A stretch of 6,883 bases of DNA from Gammaproteobacteria bacterium (lineage in GTDB: Bacteria > Pseudomonadota > Gammaproteobacteria > SZUA-152), in the NCBI GenBank assembly GCA_003229995.1, contig QIGJ01000342.1, positions 1 through 6,883 of the forward strand, written 5' to 3'. The translations under genes were made by a program, and so were the position numbers. The stretch's first letter is position 1. Each line of letters begins with the position of its first letter. Positions 4,066 to 6,883 of this stretch are shown piece by piece. Below the pieces are notes generated by a model. It saw nothing but the letters and a program-made list of their open reading frames with translations. It had not been told where the DNA came from and did not search any database.

Positions 4066-6792
4066 ATGTACCGGAAAGACAACAATTCCATGCCACATAA
4101 CAGCGTTATCCATTCTGTACTGAAATACATTTTGCTACTGCTCAGCCTGCTTGCCATCCTCAGCGGCTGTGGAGGTGGAAGTGATGGCGGTGGAGGAGAC
4201 TCTGGCCCGAGGGGTGTCACCCTTAGTGGCACAGTCACCGGTGCCGCAGATTCCGTGGCCGACAGTGACATCAACGACCCCAAAGCCCCCTACACGGCCA
4301 ACGATACCCCTGATCAGGCCCAATCGATTCCCAACCCGGTGACACTGGGAGGATACGTGAATGAAAGTAGGCTCGGTGACAGAGGCCGTTCATTTGTTTC
4401 CGGCGACCCTGTGGATTTTTTTCGCATTAATCTGGCCGCCGACCAAAACATCACTCTCAATATCGCCAACCTCAACACAGGTGACCTGGATCTGCTTTTG
4501 TACAAAGATGATGGCAATATCGACCTGAGAGATCCGGACGCCCTATCGATAGGTACCGGCAATACCGAAACCCTTGCTGTTACCGAAGCCGGAGATTATA
4601 TCGTTACAGTGTTTGCCTATGAAGGTTACTCGAATTACGCCTTGATGGTAGGCCAGAATGTAGCAGGCACGGCAACACAGGCAACCGGCAGTCTAGTATT
4701 AACGGATGATTTCGTACCCGGTGAAATCATCGTGCGTTTCCGGGACGGCACTGTCGCTTCAAGCACAAGACAAACACTGGCAACCCGGACTGCCAGTCTG
4801 GGTTTGCAAGTCAAAGCAGGTGCCGATAACCGTGCCATGCTGCTGAGACTGGGAGACCTGCAAACACGCCAGACAAGCTTCCGCGCTCTGGGCATCACCT
4901 CAAAACAGGCAAATGTTTCCCCTCTGCGACAACTCCGCTCAACGGACCCAAAAAAACAGTTAAAAATAGACACCCTTCAAACCATCAAAGCTTTGCGTAA
5001 ACGCAAGGATGTGCTGTATGCCGAGCCTAACTACCTCTATCAGGCCCAGCTGGTGCCAACCGATCCCTACTATAAATTCCAATGGCATTATCCGCTCATC
5101 AACCTGCCTGCTGCTTGGGATGTCAGCACAGGTAACACCAATGTCATCGTAGCTATCATTGATAGCGGTGTGCTGCTCAATCACCCCGACCTGAAAGGAC
5201 AGTTTTCCGCTGATGGTGGGTACGATTTCATCCAGGACGACAATATTTCCCAAGACGGTGAACCGGGTATCGACGACAACCCGGATGACCCCGGCGACAA
5301 AGCATCTCCCGGCGGCAGAAGCTCTTTCCATGGCACCCATGTGGCGGGCATTGTTGCGGCAGCAACCAGCTTTGGTGGCGGTGGCGGTGTAACTGGTGTA
5401 GCCGGTGTAGCGCCAGGTGTAAAAATCATGCCCTTGCGCGTCCTCGGTGTTGACGGCGGCACAGGCTACGATATCCGTCAGGCGATGCTTTATGCTGCCG
5501 GCCTGAGTAATGATTCTGGCACAGTACCTGCGCAAAAGGCCGATATCATCAACCTCAGTCTTGGTGGTGGCCCTTTTATCCGGGCGGAGCAGGATTTCAT
5601 TACCGGGATCCGCAATGAGGGCGTAATAATCGTAGCAGCAGCCGGTAACAGCAGTACCAGCACACCCGCCTATCCCGCCAGCTATGAGGGCGTGATATCC
5701 GTCAGTGCAATCGATATCAACAAACAACTGGCTGGATACTCCAATTCCGGCTCCGCCATTGATGTTGCCGCACCGGGTGGCGATACCGCCCGGGATATTA
5801 ACGGTGATGGTCGTCCTGACGGAGTTCTCAGCACGGTTGGCGACGATTCCGGCGACAGCATCAAACTTGATATCTATAACGAATACCAGGGAACCTCAAT
5901 GGCCGCTCCCCATATGGCCGGTGTCGCAGCATTAATGAAATCGGTTTACAGTGGCCTGACACCTGCTAATCTAGACAGTTTGCTAAGCAGCGGCAAAATT
6001 GTCCAGGATCTTGGCGCTTCCGGCCGGGATAATCAATTCGGCCATGGCCTGATTGACGCCCGCAAGGCTGTGAACGAAGCCGCCGCTCTGGCTGGCGTTA
6101 GTGGCTCCCCAGACACCCCGTTCCTCAGCGTATTACCTGTCGCGTTGAACTTCGGTAACAACGAGACCAGTCTCTCGCTGTCAATGGTCAACGGTGATTC
6201 CGGTGAACTCACTATTACCTCGGTAGACGATAATGCCGCCTGGCTGACAGTGACCGCCAATTCTGTAGATGCCACCACCCAACTTGGCAACTACCAGGTC
6301 AGCATAGACAGAACAGGACTGGCAACAGGCACCTATACTGCCAACATCACCATCGATTCATCCGCCAACAGCGTTACGGTACCGGTAATCCAGCAAGTGG
6401 GTGGCCCTGATAGCAAAACCGATGCCGGTTACCAGTATGTCTTGCTGCTCGATGCCAATAACAACAGATCAATCAAACAATGGGCAGGCAGCGCTCAAAA
6501 CGGAAGTTACCACTTCCAGTTCACTGACGTTGATTTCTCCGCCGGGCAAAACTACCGCATCATTACCGGCACCGACCAGAACAACAACACTATCATATGT
6601 GATGCTGGCGAAGCCTGTGGCGCTTATATCACGCAGATTCAACCCAAAACCATCGGTATCGGTGACAAACATAGTGACCTGGATTTCACCGCTGGCTTCA
6701 ACGTTGGTTTGCAAAGCCCATCGACGACAGATAATCCGCTCCGCAGCATCGCCATCCACCGCTTGCCAAACAAACGGGAACCTTGGCCATAA
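4066..6792 (+). CDS. S8 (subtilisin) family serine peptidase, multidomain lipoprotein
   Basis: 908 residues from ATG 4066, chosen because AAGAG lies seven bases upstream; ATG 4090 (900 residues, GGAAAG upstream) is nearly as good. The GTG at 3976 overlaps the parvulin gene and would bury the signal peptide. Numbering from 4066: lipoprotein signal with lipobox LSGC (C35), then a glycine-rich linker without an inner-membrane retention Asp, so outer-membrane sorting is likely. About 79-197 resembles a pre-peptidase C-terminal (PPC) beta domain (DPVDFFRINL, GDLDLLLY, GDYIVTVFAY). About 215-328 resembles a subtilase prodomain (PGEIIVRF ... DVLYAEPNYLY). Catalytic domain about 335-670: D366 (AIIDSGV), H422 (HGTHVAG), oxyanion N528 (AAAGNSS), S611 (GTSMAAPH). 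About 686-780 resembles a BACON-type beta domain, and 789-880 carries CDAGEACGAY (845-854). The triad is complete, so an active secreted or surface protease is expected; its substrate is unknown. Confidence 0.93.
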   Translation: MYRKDNNSMPHNSVIHSVLKYILLLLSLLAILSGCGGGSDGGGGDSGPRGVTLSGTVTGAADSVADSDINDPKAPYTANDTPDQAQSIPNPVTLGGYVNESRLGDRGRSFVSGDPVDFFRINLAADQNITLNIANLNTGDLDLLLYKDDGNIDLRDPDALSIGTGNTETLAVTEAGDYIVTVFAYEGYSNYALMVGQNVAGTATQATGSLVLTDDFVPGEIIVRFRDGTVASSTRQTLATRTASLGLQVKAGADNRAMLLRLGDLQTRQTSFRALGITSKQANVSPLRQLRSTDPKKQLKIDTLQTIKALRKRKDVLYAEPNYLYQAQLVPTDPYYKFQWHYPLINLPAAWDVSTGNTNVIVAIIDSGVLLNHPDLKGQFSADGGYDFIQDDNISQDGEPGIDDNPDDPGDKASPGGRSSFHGTHVAGIVAAATSFGGGGGVTGVAGVAPGVKIMPLRVLGVDGGTGYDIRQAMLYAAGLSNDSGTVPAQKADIINLSLGGGPFIRAEQDFITGIRNEGVIIVAAAGNSSTSTPAYPASYEGVISVSAIDINKQLAGYSNSGSAIDVAAPGGDTARDINGDGRPDGVLSTVGDDSGDSIKLDIYNEYQGTSMAAPHMAGVAALMKSVYSGLTPANLDSLLSSGKIVQDLGASGRDNQFGHGLIDARKAVNEAAALAGVSGSPDTPFLSVLPVALNFGNNETSLSLSMVNGDSGELTITSVDDNAAWLTVTANSVDATTQLGNYQVSIDRTGLATGTYTANITIDSSANSVTVPVIQQVGGPDSKTDAGYQYVLLLDANNNRSIKQWAGSAQNGSYHFQFTDVDFSAGQNYRIITGTDQNNNTIICDAGEACGAYITQIQPKTIGIGDKHSDLDFTAGFNVGLQSPSTTDNPLRSIAIHRLPNKREPWP

Positions 6793-6883
6793 TGGTTATG
6801 CGACTTACGACTGTTATTGCACCCATCTTGTTGTCCCCATTGATAGCCGCCTGCCAACCCGGCACACACGGCGTCATACAGCC
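6792..6883 (+). CDS. putative lipoprotein, N-terminal fragment (runs off the window)
   Basis: The ATG shares its A with the TAA of the subtilase (TAATG), a typical translational-coupling junction. GGGAA (6776-6780) lies 11 bases upstream. The 30 visible codons read MVMRLTTVIAPILLSPLIAA followed by C21 and QPGTHGVIQ: a basic N-region, a hydrophobic core and an LIAAC lipobox, with Q at +2, which fits outer-membrane sorting. A second in-frame ATG (6798) is possible but lies farther from the ribosome-binding site. No domain can be assigned from so short a piece. Its coupling to the subtilase suggests a functional partner such as an inhibitor, an accessory protein or a second surface component; that is speculation. 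Confidence 0.7.
   Translation, partial: MVMRLTTVIAPILLSPLIAACQPGTHGVIQ

Noticed and set aside
5382..5424. GGTGTA/GGTGGC repeats inside the subtilase as a DNA repeat
   Set aside because: They encode a Gly/Val-rich loop (GGGGGVTGVAGVAPGVK) normal for subtilases just before the conserved MPLRVL strand.
4960..5727. 255-residue minus-strand open frame antisense to the subtilase
   Set aside because: It lies wholly within the catalytic domain of a clearly coding gene; the composition of that gene readily produces long antisense frames, and the translation has no domain.

Overview
This 6.9-kb window looks like chromosome from a free-living gammaproteobacterium, probably from the wider Pseudomonadales/Cellvibrionales/Oceanospirillales group. 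The reasons are the conserved yciO / PHP phosphoesterase / yciB / yciI / bolA neighbourhood, the moderate base composition, and a secreted multidomain subtilase lipoprotein with gammaproteobacterial-type C-terminal motifs. The organism call is an inference from gene content; no marker gene fixes the species.

Layout. Positions 1-385 hold no credible gene. They contain a compact structured element (93-348) bounded by perfect 20-bp inverted repeats and carrying two diverged copies of a three-hairpin unit. Positions 386-1875 (minus strand) hold a two-gene operon, the PHP-domain nuclease/phosphatase gene (rnm/trpH type) followed by yciO, overlapping by four bases (ATGA). Positions 1876-1986 are a divergent intergenic region with two nested dyads and candidate promoter elements. 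Positions 1987-4007 (plus strand) are a tight series: yciB (inner-membrane septation/cell-envelope protein), yciI (small ferredoxin-fold protein), a bolA-family gene and a periplasmic parvulin peptidyl-prolyl isomerase. Positions 4066-6792 encode a roughly 900-residue subtilisin-family lipoprotein, followed without a gap (TAATG) by the first 30 codons of a second lipoprotein that leaves the window.

How the genes fit together. The minus-strand pair is an RNA/nucleotide-metabolism module (rRNA 5' maturation or nucleotide phosphatase, plus a threonylcarbamoyl-AMP synthase-like protein). The plus-strand series moves from cell envelope and redox housekeeping into secretion: the parvulin could assist folding of exported proteins, and the next two genes both encode lipoproteins. 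I found no phage, CRISPR, toxin-antitoxin or defence module. The least-explained feature is the hairpin-repeat element at 93-348, where the paired arms of its two internal units differ in sequence but keep their pairing.
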